In this document: piece after piece, positions 28,896-39,908 of the stretch
How the letters are laid out: each line of letters starts with the position of its first letter
Position numbering within the stretch: position 1 is the first letter of the stretch
Assembly: GCA_963693365.1 (NCBI GenBank)
Contig: CAVNZM010000008.1
Coordinates: forward strand, 8,928,001 to 8,992,000
Direction of reading: 5' to 3'
Length of the DNA: 64,000 bases
Origin: Amoebidium appalachense
Taxonomy: Eukaryota; Ichthyosporea
Position numbers and translations under genes: made by a program
The notes under the pieces: model-generated
The model's input: only the letters and a program-made list of their open reading frames with translations
What the model was told of the DNA's origin: nothing
The model's database searches: none

Positions 28896-31186
28896 GGGGC
28901 GGAACCGGTAGGAACCCCCCTGTCACGGGGCCCCCTGCCGCTGCGGCGGGGGCCGTGGATGCTGTAGAGCAACCCCCCGGCAACGCCAACAAGCGCCCCC
29001 GTGAGGAGGACCCTCAGGGCGGCGACATGCACCAGCTGCCTCCGCCGCCCAATGCCCTGCAACTGGCCGTTTGGGGGGCCAGCCAGCGCAGCCAGTCGAA
29101 CCCACCCTGCCCCCACCTGTCCCCGGAGGTCCGGGGGGCTGCCATCTTCGAGCCTATGCAGCATTTCGCTTTGCTCGACCTGCTGCCGCCCACGGGCTCT
29201 TCTGTCCACACGCAGCGCCAGCCGGTTTCCCTGCCTGGCCTGCCTGCTGGCACGGTTGTGCTGCAGACGCCTGGCACCCAGCGCCAGCCCGCCCTGTGCC
29301 CGGACCTGCAGACCTACCTGCGCTGCATCTTGCAGCTGCTACGCCTACGCATCAACGCCGACGCCCCCGTCACGGCCCTGCTGGCCCACGCCGAGTTTGT
29401 GGCCACTGAGTTGGCACCCGAGTACCAGTGGGCTGCCATCATGCGCTGGGAGGATGCACACCGCCGGTCGTGCGCTGCCTCTGGCCGCCCACTCGACGCA
29501 CCCGACGCTGTGCAGCTGGCCGTGTCCCTGTCTGGTGCCCGCCTGCACCAGGCACCCACCGCTCCCCGCACACCCCGGCAGCCTGCCTCTGGGGGGGCCA
29601 CAGCCAGCCCTCGCACCAGCCCGGCCCCTGCTGCGGATGAGATATGCCGGGGCTTCAACACGGCCAAGGGCTGCACCAGGAAGGGACCCAACCCTTGCCG
29701 CTACAAGCACGCCTGCCTGAAGTGCGGCTCAGCGGCGCACGGCGCACACGCCTGCCCTCCCAACCCAGCCAACGGGGCGGGGGAAGGGGGGGGCCAACCC
29801 GGCTTAGGGGGCCCAGCCCCCTTTCGGGCAGGGGCTGACGTCAGCGCTGGGCCTGCCCTCTCCGTTGCCCTGCGGGGCCCATGGTCACCCCCCCCAGCGG
29901 CACCACCACAGACAGTATCTGTCCCCAACTTCCGCCGTTTGTTTGAGTTGTTTCCGCACCCCGACAGTGCGTTTCAGCAGGCTCTGCTCCGCGACTTAGA
30001 GCTGGGCTTCTCGGTCGGTTACTTCGGCGAGCGGGTCACCCGGGTGGGCCGAAACCACCCGTCCGCGCTGGCGGCCCGTGAGCAGCTTGCAGCCGACATT
30101 GCGAAGGAAGTGGCATGCGGCCACATCCTGGGCCCCTTCACCCGCGACGAGATGGTGGCCCTTTATCCTTATTTTGTATCCTCGCCCCTCGGGGCAGTTC
30201 CCAAAAAGGGCGGCACGGGCGTCCGCCGCATCCACGACCTTTCCTTCCCGCGTGGCTCCAGTATCAACGATGGGGTCGATTACCCGGATCAGCTGGAGTA
30301 CATCACCATCCGCACGGTGATGCAAACAGTAGCTCGGCTCGGCCAGGGCTGCTTCCTCGGGGCATACGACGTGAAGGGTGCCTTTCGTCACGGCCCGGTG
30401 CACCCAGACGACCAGCCACTGCTGTCGTTCCAGCTGCTAGGCGCGTTCTATGTGGAGACCCGCCTACCGTTTGGCTTGCGGTCCAGCCCAGCGTTCTGGG
30501 AACGCATAGCTCAGGCCCTGCAGCACTTCGCCCACGCCCTCAACGCCACAGAGACACAGCATTTTGTGGACGACTTCTTTTTCGGCGGCCGTACGCTGCA
30601 AGAGTGCGCCTTCAACATGCTGGTGTTTCGGTGGGTGTGCTCGAAGGTGGGTGTTACGCTTGCCGACGACAAAGTGCAGCTGCCCTCACACACGCTCATC
30701 TACTCTGGGCTCGAGTGGGACACTCTGCGCATGGAGGCCCGCTTACCTGCCGTCAAGCTGACCGAGCTCCGGGCCCTGCTAGCCGATTGGCGGGGTCGCA
30801 CCAAGGCCACTGTTCGAGACCTACGGTCCCTGTGCGGCAAGCTCATGTGGTGTGCTCAGGTTGTGGCGCTGGGGCGTGCCCGTGCCTTTCTTCAACGCTT
30901 GCTTCATCTGCTGGCGGAGGCTGAGAGGGCCGGCCTAGGGCCCCACCACCACATCCGTGTCTGCGCCGACGCACGAGCCGACGTTGTGCTGTGGTCGGAG
31001 TTCCTCCCCGAGTGGAACGGCATACGTGTGCTTACCCCCCCCCGTGCATCACATGTTCACCACAGATGCGGCCGGCAGCATAGGATGCGGTGGCTACTGG
31101 GGTCAAGCGTGGTTTCACCTAGCATGGACGGACCATTGGCGCACGGTCATTGCTGGCGGAGATGTGTGGGCTTCCGTGCTGTTTGA
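28715..31186 (+). CDS. DIRS element gag-like zinc-knuckle and reverse transcriptase ORF
   Basis: One open frame of 823 codons. The first part is Pro/Ala-rich and has no recognised fold. A Cys/His cluster follows at 29646-29760 (CRGFNTAKGC, CRYKH, CLKCG, HACP), a nucleic-acid-binding knuckle. The reverse transcriptase begins near 29940. Motif A is YDVKGAFRH (30365-30391), motif B is LPFGLRSSPAFWERI and motif C is HFVDDFFF (30562-30585), with both catalytic aspartates present. The true start is uncertain because the first ATG lies inside the inverted-repeat arm. The RT-like reading ends near 31035, where the RNase H part continues in the +1 frame, so the last 50 codons of this frame are probably not meaningful. 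Confidence 0.85.
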   Translation: MLHRLEDGSPPDLRGQVGAGWVRLAALAGPPNGQLQGIGRRRQLVHVAALRVLLTGALVGGGGTGRNPPVTGPPAAAAGAVDAVEQPPGNANKRPREEDPQGGDMHQLPPPPNALQLAVWGASQRSQSNPPCPHLSPEVRGAAIFEPMQHFALLDLLPPTGSSVHTQRQPVSLPGLPAGTVVLQTPGTQRQPALCPDLQTYLRCILQLLRLRINADAPVTALLAHAEFVATELAPEYQWAAIMRWEDAHRRSCAASGRPLDAPDAVQLAVSLSGARLHQAPTAPRTPRQPASGGATASPRTSPAPAADEICRGFNTAKGCTRKGPNPCRYKHACLKCGSAAHGAHACPPNPANGAGEGGGQPGLGGPAPFRAGADVSAGPALSVALRGPWSPPPAAPPQTVSVPNFRRLFELFPHPDSAFQQALLRDLELGFSVGYFGERVTRVGRNHPSALAAREQLAADIAKEVACGHILGPFTRDEMVALYPYFVSSPLGAVPKKGGTGVRRIHDLSFPRGSSINDGVDYPDQLEYITIRTVMQTVARLGQGCFLGAYDVKGAFRHGPVHPDDQPLLSFQLLGAFYVETRLPFGLRSSPAFWERIAQALQHFAHALNATETQHFVDDFFFGGRTLQECAFNMLVFRWVCSKVGVTLADDKVQLPSHTLIYSGLEWDTLRMEARLPAVKLTELRALLADWRGRTKATVRDLRSLCGKLMWCAQVVALGRARAFLQRLLHLLAEAERAGLGPHHHIRVCADARADVVLWSEFLPEWNGIRVLTPPRASHVHHRCGRQHRMRWLLGSSVVSPSMDGPLAHGHCWRRCVGFRAV
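28984..29189 (+). repeat. Inverted repeat arm 2 inside the DIRS element
   Basis: Partner of 28690-28895. In this arm the element's coding frame reads NKRPREEDPQGGDMHQLP and continues into the gag-like region, so this is the original and arm 1 the inverted copy. Confidence 0.85.
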
Positions 31187-31526
31187 GCTGGCTGGCAGTG
31201 CCGTGGCCCTGGCCTGTTGGGGTCCCAGCTGTCGCAACAGCCACATACGCGTGCTCACCGATAACGACGGTGCAGTATCTACGATCGCGTCCCGTCACTC
31301 CCCCGTCCCTGCCATTGCCCGGGTGCTGCGTCTCATCACGCTGATGGAAATGCGCTACACGGTGCTGGTCTCGGCCAAGCACATCCCTGGCGTGGAAAAC
31401 TCGATTGCGGATGCCATCTCGCGAGCACAGTGGGCCACTTTCGACCGGCTGCACCCGTGGCACGCACCAGTCCCAACACCCGTGCCTGAGTGGCTAGCGG
31501 GGTGGTTTGCTGCCCCTCTCTCGTGA
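31040..31526 (+). CDS. DIRS element RNase H domain, shifted by one base from the RT frame
   Basis: The frame open from 30957 to the TGA at 31524-31526 carries an RNase H-like domain. It has MFTTDAAGSIGCGGYWG with the first catalytic Asp, VLTDNDGAVSTI with another, and VENSIADAISR near the end, as in retroelement RNase H. It is one base out of register with the upstream RT frame; the switch falls at a run of nine C (31035-31043). Because it is the same enzyme chain in related elements, this is either an indel in a homopolymer or a frameshift site. Confidence 0.8.
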
Positions 31527-31817
31527 TGGGGCTGGGCCGAGCCCCCTCCCCTGTTCCTTTGCCTTCGTATTGGGCTTGGCGTGTGGGCTGTGGGGGGCAC
31601 CGACACCCCCCCTTCCCCCCTTCCCACTTTGTATATCGCACGAGTCATGTTCTGCAGTGGCGGCCGGGGCCGGCCCCCCCCCACTACACGAATTCGCTCA
31701 GATTCCCTCACTCACCCGGTGGAGTGTTTGGGACAATACATTACGGTCCTACGGTGTACACACGGTGTGCCTCTTTGTTCTGTGCTGGCCCGCAGTGCCA
31801 ACTGCTTGTGGCGTGTC

Positions 31818-31857
<40 letters not shown>

Positions 31858-32224
31858 CTTCCCTCCCCCCCAACCCCCCCAGCCCCACCCTGCCACCCCT
31901 CCACCCGCCCCTTCGATCGTGCATGCTTAACCTCGGTGTTACACACACATGCTCATACACACCCACTACACTAGCGCACACACACGCACGCCTACACCGC
32001 GGCTTGTGCGCGCATACCCCCCCCTCCCCTTCCCCCGCCCTCCCTGCCAGCGCTGCATGCATCCTCTGCCCTTTAGCTACGCCCCCCCCCCCCCCTCCCC
32101 CCCCCTTGTTTGCCTGCCTGTGCACCCGCTTGCCTGCCGCCCACCCCGCTCGTTGCCTTTACCCCCCCCCCCCCCCCCCCCCTGGGACTCTAGGCATGAT
32201 GCTCACACAGCTCTGTCCCTGCAG
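31527..32224 (+). other. Non-coding spacer between RNase H and recombinase, poly-C and CA rich
   Basis: About 700 bases with poly-C runs (31820-31853, 32084-32100, 32163-32182), (CACA) patches and stops in the recombinase frame (for example TGA at 32197). It ends with a strong acceptor-like CTGTCCCTGCAG at 32213-32224. It looks like the microsatellite introns of the host genes and may be spliced out. No phase-compatible donor could be pinned down. Confidence 0.45.
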
Positions 32225-33342
32225 GTGGCTTGCTCCCCTTTGGTGGCGACCATGGTAGGCTTGCCCAGTGGTTCACCCCCGAGGTTTTGGCCCGTGTCCC
32301 GGAGGTGGCCCGCACCATCACTCGGCTGTCAGTGGGCGACAGCACGGAGTCCTCCTACTCGTCCTACCAGCGCCAGTTTATCGACTTCATCTACGCAATG
32401 GACTGCCGCAATCCTGATGGTGGCTACCTGCCAGCCTGCCCAGCCCAAGTGCAGCTGTTCCTTGCCTGGTGCGCCATGCGTGCGGTGCAAGCCCGGACCA
32501 TGCCCAGCATCGTCTCCGCCGTCAACAGCCTGCACCGCAGCTTGGGCATGGCACCACCAGCGGGCTCCGGCCAGCAGAGCCTTCAGTGGTTTATCCGCGG
32601 GGCTGGCCGCTTCCTGCTGCTGGAAGGAAGCCACCGGCCCAAACGAGTGCTCGAGCCCCTCCTCCCAGCCGACCTCCGCGCCCTCCTCCCAGTCATCCAA
32701 CCGGGCTCTTCATTGGAGGCCCTGCGTCTGTGGGCTGCCCTGCTGCTTGGCAGCTCGTGCCTCCTGCGCTCGGGCGAGTTCACGTCCAAATCTGCGGCCA
32801 AGTTCAACCCCCTCCTTCACGCCAAGCGTCGCGACGTCCAGCTCCTATGGCAGGATGGCCGCCTGATTGGGGCAACAGTCTTCCTGCCGACATCTAAGAC
32901 CGACCCCACGGGCAAGGGTGTTACCATCCGGGTGCCCGCCTTCCCGGAGGAGCCTTCCTTCTGCCCAGCAGCCAATCTAGCCCTCTTCCTGGGGGTCTCG
33001 TCAACCAGGGCAGGCATCCACCCAGATGCACCCCTGTTCAGCGTCGACGGCAGCCCTTACCTCAAGAGCACCTTCATCGCCGGTTTCCGCACAGCTCTAC
33101 ACCATGCGGGCTACGACCCCGACCGGTACGCCGGCCACAGCCTGCGCATAGGGGGGGCCACTGCAGCTGAGAGAGCGGGCCTACCTGACGCCACCATCAA
33201 AGCCCTTGGCCGCTGGGCATCAGACGCATTCATGGTCTACATCCGGCTGCCCCACCGCGACGTGCAAGCCTCCATTGCCACCGTCTGGTCACACCAGGGC
33301 CTCGCCACGGGACCTTGGGGCGGACCCCCTACATCGCAGTAG
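32225..33342 (+). CDS. DIRS element tyrosine recombinase
   Basis: A frame of about 370 codons after an acceptor-like site. It has no ATG near its beginning and an in-frame stop at 32197, so it is probably reached by splicing. The catalytic set of the tyrosine recombinase family is complete. Numbering from codon 32230, these are Arg180 in LLRSGEF, Lys223 in the SKTD hairpin, GHSLRIGG with His303 and Arg306, Trp329 in ALGRWASD, and Tyr337 in FMVYIR as the nucleophile. An N-terminal SAM-like DNA-binding helical region (STESSYSSYQRQFIDF) is also present. Such enzymes integrate the circular DNA copy of DIRS-order elements. Truncation is not evident. Confidence 0.88.
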
Positions 33343-33352
33343 GGGGGCCTTG

Positions 33353-33484
33353 TGGTGCGGGGGGGCTCATGGCATGGACCCCCCCTGGCGGCCCCCGCCT
33401 CGGCCAGCCCCTTGGGTGCAGGCACGACGGCCTGCACTCCACGGACACGGGGGGCATGAGGCAAGCACGAGTGAGTGATGTGAA
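33353..33484 (+). repeat. Split direct repeat B1 of the DIRS element
   Basis: 132 bases, repeated at 33875-34007 with one extra G in a G run. Starts TGGTGCGGGG, ends GAGTGATGTGAA, and abuts A2. Confidence 0.88.
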
Positions 33485-33753
33485 TGTACGTTTCATATGC
33501 GCAGCAGATGAAAGATGTTTCACGGATCACTTCGGGCGCAGGCAGCCGGGCGGCCCATGACGTCACGGGCCGCGGCGCCAGGCGCAGCCGCAGCGGCGGC
33601 TGACATCGGTCTGGCGCAGCGCCTGACGTCAGGCGCCACCAGCGCCGGTATTTCCGGCGCAGCACACTGCAGATGCAGGCCACCTTCGTTTTCGCCGTGT
33701 GCTGCACGTACGGTTTTTGTTAGCACGATTGCGTTTTCGGTGGCTAGCACACG
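33483..33753 (+). repeat. Split direct repeat A2 of the DIRS element
   Basis: Second copy of A1, joined head to tail with B1 by a two-base overlap (AA). The B1-A2 junction therefore has the sequence of the closed circle expected for this replication mode. Confidence 0.9.
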
Positions 33754-33840
33754 GCGGCTCCCACCCACCCACCTCTCAGTCTGTATACATGACGGTGTAC
33801 GTATGCGACTGTGACTGGCTCACAGCCCGATTGCAGCGGC

Positions 33841-33846
33841 AATAAA
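33841..33846 (+). promoter_or_regulatory. AATAAA poly(A) signal candidate of the DIRS element
   Basis: The hexamer lies in the spacer between A2 and B2, downstream of the recombinase gene, the expected place for 3' processing of the element's transcript. Confidence 0.4.
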
Positions 33847-33874
33847 GCATGTCGAGGCGGGGCCCAGCCCCGGC

Positions 33875-34007
33875 TGGTGCGGGGGGGGCTCATGGCATGG
33901 ACCCCCCCTGGCGGCCCCCGCCTCGGCCAGCCCCTTGGGTGCAGGCACGACGGCCTGCACTCCACGGACACGGGGGGCATGAGGCAAGCACGAGTGAGTG
34001 ATGTGAA
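33875..34007 (+). repeat. Split direct repeat B2 of the DIRS element
   Basis: Right terminal copy of B1; it marks the right border, after which transposon sequence (atccagtcaaaag) resumes. Confidence 0.88.
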
Positions 34008-34639
34008 ATCCAGTCAAAAGAAAAAAAAATATTTAGGTACATGTGGGATAGATCGATCTGGGGATCTATCTCGAGAAAGTCGAAAAATTGAGGCGGGATA
34101 GATCCAAATATCTCGTGGTCTAGGTGTATACATATAAGTATTTGGGGACCTGTAGGCAGCTTAAAGGGCTGTGGATTCATTGGCCCATGTTAGAGAAAGA
34201 TTTAGAAAAACACCAATGGCGTAGTTTTCTTTGAGGTGGGCAAAAGAACCATATATGGTCGACGTGGCCCAGCTTTTTATTGGCCTACGGTGTTTTGGCG
34301 GGCAACCTAACACCACTTAAAATTTTGCAATTTGGAGGGAAACGATGGTGGTGGTTCGTTTGTAACACCGATACAAACAGTCGCTTGTTTACGCCAATCA
34401 AAACATTATTCGGGGCGATGGCTGACCTTGAAAGATTTTTTTTTTTGAAAGGTATATATGCTGTAACTCGCTATTGTTTGTCTGCTCTCTGCAGCAAAGA
34501 CTCTCGATCCACTCACACTAAGTGTGCCCCCCTCCTGCCTTGCCGTACCTGGCCAACTTTTGCTGCTGCAGATTTTCAATGCATTTCCATGTGCACAAAT
34601 CTCCCTGCCTGCCCTAAGTCCATAATCACACTAAGTGAG

Positions 34640-34673
<34 letters not shown>

Positions 34674-34978
34674 CCTCTGGATCTTGAGATTTTTGACGAG
34701 ATATTTACAATAGGTACACTGTGGGAAAGTCCGAGATAGATGAAAGATATTTAGGTAGGGTTTGGGATAGATCAAAAGAAATTTAGGTGCTTTTTTTTGA
34801 GAATTTCCGGGAAACGATCTAAGATATTTAGGTAGGTTTTGGGATAGATCGGTAGGTTTTGGGATAGATCATGTGGCTGGGCCTCCGGCAGTGTCCACGC
34901 AATAAAAAGTGTGTAAACCCCAAGAAAGAGCCACTTGATATTTAGGTACCTTTTTTGAGATAGATTTACAGACCCCTA

Positions 34979-34986
34979 ACACTAAT
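34979..34986. repeat. Target site duplication, right copy (ACACTAAT)
   Basis: Exact match to 27997-28004 directly outside the right terminal inverted repeat. Confidence 0.85.
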
Positions 34987-35909
34987 CACCAAAACAGTCC
35001 AGATCTGTCCGATGACACACAACAGGCTTCCGTCATCTGACGGTGTGTTTAACTTTTGCAGTCAAAAGAAAAAAAAAACCTTTGAATGCTAATTCAGTGA
35101 TATGGTGCACAAATTTATCCGTATGTAGGCCTACAGTACATACAGGCGAGAGTTCGGCGCGATTTATATTGCCTACTGGCATATGGTTACAATAATATAC
35201 AAGAATGTATCTACAGTACGAGTCTGTGAGCCTAATTTTGTTACTGCCTCATACTCATGACTCGTGGAATCTCCCAGTGGATGATTCTAATAATGATTAG
35301 ACTTGGCAATCCACGAGCAACCTAGAGACACAAGTGACCGCACCGAGTCGGGGCTTCCCCGCACCCAATTTTTTTTTAAACGTTCCCAGCTTCCGGTTTC
35401 AGCAGTATTTGGACCCTTTGCATGCCTACACTGATATACACATATACTTATTATTTCAGTCTAGTATACATACCAGTAAATGTTATATATTTATGGGCCT
35501 TCTCATGCTATTTCAACGTGACTATAAATATAATGATATCAATAAGCACTAATAACACCATGGTGATCGGGGAGATCTACACAAAACAGTCATGACCATG
35601 GACCGTATCCAACTCTGCACTTTGTTCAATCTCAGAGCACGGCCACGGCTAGTCACTTTGAGTGCTGTCTCCCTGCGGCCCGGCTCAACATACAAGGTTT
35701 ATGTTGCCGCAGGCGACATACACGGCGTAGTAGTGCCCAGTCACTTACGTAAGCCAGTGGGTACATGGCCTGGGGTCGACTAGGCCATGGCCATCATAAA
35801 TAAAAACAACCAAAAAGTAGGAATATTAGCGCGCACGCACGCATATATATACTTCCGCGTACGTACGTAAGTTTTTTTGGGCCCGGGCCTGGGGTTGGAG
35901 TTTTGGGCC

Positions 35910-36020
35910 CCGAGGAGGAGGAGGAGGAGGAGGAGGAGGAGGAGGAGGAAGAAGAGGAGGAGGAGGAGGAGGAGGAGGAGGAGCTGATCAGGAGGAGGAG
36001 GAGGAGGAGGGGGCGGAGGG
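35910..36020. repeat. (GGA)n triplet array followed by poly-G
   Basis: About 30 GGA/GAG triplets with two interruptions (gaagaa and ctgatc), then a poly-G run at 36031-36059. Confidence 0.92.
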
Positions 36021-36725
36021 GAGAGGGAACGGGGGGGGGGGGGGGGGGGGGGGGGGGGGAACCTGCCAATGTTGTTATCAAAATCGTTATCACGATTGAT
36101 TTGATAGGGAATGCTGAAGCTATATTGTGTAATCAGTGTAGTCGAAGAGCCTTGCCAGTGAAGATTCCTCAATTGCATACGCCTTACACGTCTCGCCTAT
36201 GCATAATCATGATCTGAATATCATCATTAGTTATTCATGGCCCAGCTTGCTGTTTTGCCGTCCGCCGACTGGTTTCGGTGTTCGGGCATGCATGCCCACG
36301 AGGCTCGAAAAGTTTATAAAAAAATTGTTCTGCAAAATATACACAATAGATTTCGTTGCTCCTGGTCTGCCACGGCGCCACGGCGGATTCAATGTCAATG
36401 TCAAAATTTCATATAATGAGCTCGAGACTCAATGGGGGTTTGGCCCTGGTAAGATTTATATGCAATAGTATTACATGCATGCGTGCATATGCCACCATGG
36501 CCACTTATGCCACCATAACAACGCATAATTCCCAATAAAAACAAGTCCAATCATTCTTCCCCTGAGAGAGTCAAGATGGCTCAAAAATTAAAGTTGCTCA
36601 CTGCGCTTCCATCCCCTCTCCCCCCCTCTCCCCCCTCCCCCCTCCCCTCCCCTGAGTCCCCCTTCCCCCTCCCCCCCCCCCCCCCCCCGGGCACACACGT
36701 ATGATGGATGGTCGCCGACAACAGC

Positions 36726-37196
<471 letters not shown>

Positions 37197-37372
37197 CTCT
37201 CTCCTCCACGTGCACACATGCACAACTGTCAACGTCTTGACACACAAACGACACCAGGCACACCCGGTGTACTGACGGTAGCACATTCACAGATTATTTT
37301 GATTCGAACTATTCGACTGGACTTCCAACACATTGCTTGCACAATGCACGCATGCGCGTGCGCGCAAGCGAA

Positions 37373-37577
37373 CACACACGCACACACGCACACACACACA
37401 CACACACATACGCACACACACACACACAGACACACGCACATACATACACACGGAAACACACACACACACACACACAAACACACCCGTGTGACACACACAC
37501 ACGCACACATACACACGAAAACACACACACACACAAGCAAACAAGCACAACAGTGTGACACACACGGAAACACAGTG

Positions 37578-37648
<71 letters not shown>

Positions 37649-37747
37649 CACACACACAACAGTGTGATACACACACACACACACATACACACACACACAC
37701 ACATCTAAAAACACACACACACAAACACAACAGTGTGAGACACAAGG

Positions 37748-37794
<47 letters not shown>

Positions 37795-37806
37795 CACTCA
37801 CTCACT

Positions 37807-37840
<34 letters not shown>

Positions 37841-37967
37841 CACAGCACACACAACAGTGTCATACCGTGACACACACACACACATACACACACACATACA
37901 CATCTAAAAACACACACACACAAACACAACAGTGTGAGACACACGGAAACACACACACACACACACT

Positions 37968-38022
<55 letters not shown>

Positions 38023-38118
38023 TCACTCACTCACTCAGTGACTCACTCACTCTCTCACTCGCTCACACATGCGCACCCTACACGCGCACGCACACACACA
38101 CACGCACACACACACACA
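37373..38118. repeat. Interrupted (CA)n array with a recurring longer unit
   Basis: The string acaacagtgtga returns at about 37547, 37657, 37726, 37852 and 37927, often followed by acacggaaacac. The block is therefore built from imperfect tandem copies of a roughly 70-200-base unit on a CA background. Confidence 0.88.
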
Positions 38119-38529
38119 AAAAAAAAAACTTTAAGAAAGAAAAAAAAAATTACTAAGGCATACTTGCGCCATATACATGATGTTTATTATTCTTTATTTT
38201 TATTTTATCCCGTTTTGTTCCTTGAGGGACCCCCCAGGGGGGGCCTCATAGGAACTACTGCCTTCCACACATCATGCACACCGACTGTACCCTAGTTAGG
38301 GTGCTAACTTAGTGTCATGTACTATAACTCAATGTGACGCCATTAGGGTCTCTGAGGATGGTAACCACCATAATAAGCTTAAAAACGGTGGTGTGGGGGG
38401 TAAAAACAGTGTACAGGTTCAAATGGGGACGGGGTAAAAATAGTTAATACACTGGCCCCCATGGACGAAGCGGTAACGCTCAAACAGAGCACCAACACAC
38501 ACACATTTAAAACTATTTGACCATTGAAC

Positions 38530-38777
<248 letters not shown>

Positions 38778-39265
38778 CCCCCCCCCCCCCCCCCCCCCTC
38801 TTCCCCCGCACACATGACATGGGCAAAATTCACCATCTCAATGACAGAATGCTCGAAAGATAGACCACGAGTCTCGTAACATGACAATTGAATAGAACGA
38901 CACGTTCCGCCATTAGCAGTCTAGATCTGTAACTTGATGTAATACATAATAGAGAAAGCCCCCTGAGACTCTCACCTGCACAACATAAGGCCGGTGGGCA
39001 AATACGCTGATACATTCGTACGCGTATAACAGCAAAAACTTAAAAGTAATACTCCTCGGATCGAGGAGTATTACCTGAGCTTAGTGCTAGAAGAGTAACC
39101 AGCTATCTTTTATTAAGGCAGCTCATGTTTGTCTCAGTTAGGCTTCCCCTCCGCGGCCGGTTCATAGCCACATAGCCCCAAACCCATAGCCACCCAAATA
39201 CAGCCAAACGCATGCCCCCCCCCCCTCCCCCCGCCCCCCCTCCTCCTCCCGCTACACACACACAC

Positions 39266-39536
<271 letters not shown>

Positions 39537-39647
39537 CCAACATCTTAAAATCCAGAGGCATCCAGGCAGGCAGGCACACACGGAAACTCGGTACTATCTT
39601 GCACTTTCTTAAGGCTTTACGTATGTGGTTGCGTGCAACTTGGCGCG

Positions 39648-39700
<53 letters not shown>

Positions 39701-39908
39701 TCCAAAAATTGCCACAAACGTTCACGAACACAATAGGGTCTAGGCATATACGTGTACACACACACACATTGCTTGACTTTGAAATAGGAGGCCGCAAAAC
39801 ATCTTGTCACTGTGACAAACGGTTGCCTTACAATGAGTAAGTTATTTATGAGAAATCTCCTGTCACACTATTCATCCTTTGCCCCGGAGGGGGGGGGAGG
39901 GGGGGGGG

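Larger units (their letters stand above)
28420..34007 (+). mobile_element. DIRS-order retrotransposon with split direct repeats
   Basis: Order of parts is A1 (28420-28690), internal genes, B1 (33353-33484), A2 (33483-33753), a short spacer, B2 (33875-34007). A1 and A2 match without gaps over 271 bases; B1 and B2 match except for one G in a G run. This A1-genes-B1-A2-B2 layout is known from Ngaro, PAT and VIPER-like members of the DIRS order, which integrate with a tyrosine recombinase and leave no target duplication. The coding parts fit: a zinc-knuckle protein, reverse transcriptase, RNase H and a tyrosine recombinase. The GC content is far higher than that of the flanks. The near-identical repeats suggest recent insertion, but one reading-frame break is present. 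Confidence 0.88.
28005..34978. mobile_element. Non-autonomous hAT-like DNA transposon carrying a nested retrotransposon
   Basis: The ends are inverted repeats. The left end reads TAGGGGTCTGTAGATCTATC; the right end, on the minus strand, differs only by A for G at base 13. An exact 8-bp target duplication (ACACTAAT) flanks both ends. The 8-bp duplication and a TIR beginning (C/T)AGGGGT are known hallmarks of the hAT superfamily. Subterminal motifs GATATTTAGGTA recur at both ends (28040, 28090, 34028, 34745, 34828, 34938), as hAT transposase-binding repeats often do. Without the inserted retrotransposon (28420-34007) the element is about 1.39 kb. No transposase frame is visible, so it would need enzyme supplied elsewhere. 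Confidence 0.8.

Noticed and set aside
28457-29209. 250-codon minus-strand frame at the left end of the DIRS element
   Set aside because: It exists because the inverted 206-bp arm repeats the gag-like coding sequence on the other strand; its remainder reads repeat A1 and has no recognisable feature.
36199-36468. 89-codon plus-strand frame (IDFVAPGLPRRHGG region)
   Set aside because: No domain or splice context, and no matching neighbour exons; typical of a chance frame in unique DNA.
37373-38118. Recurring acaacagtgtga units looked like a spaced repeat array of CRISPR type
   Set aside because: The spacers are themselves CA repeats and the units vary in length; this is a compound microsatellite in a eukaryotic genome.
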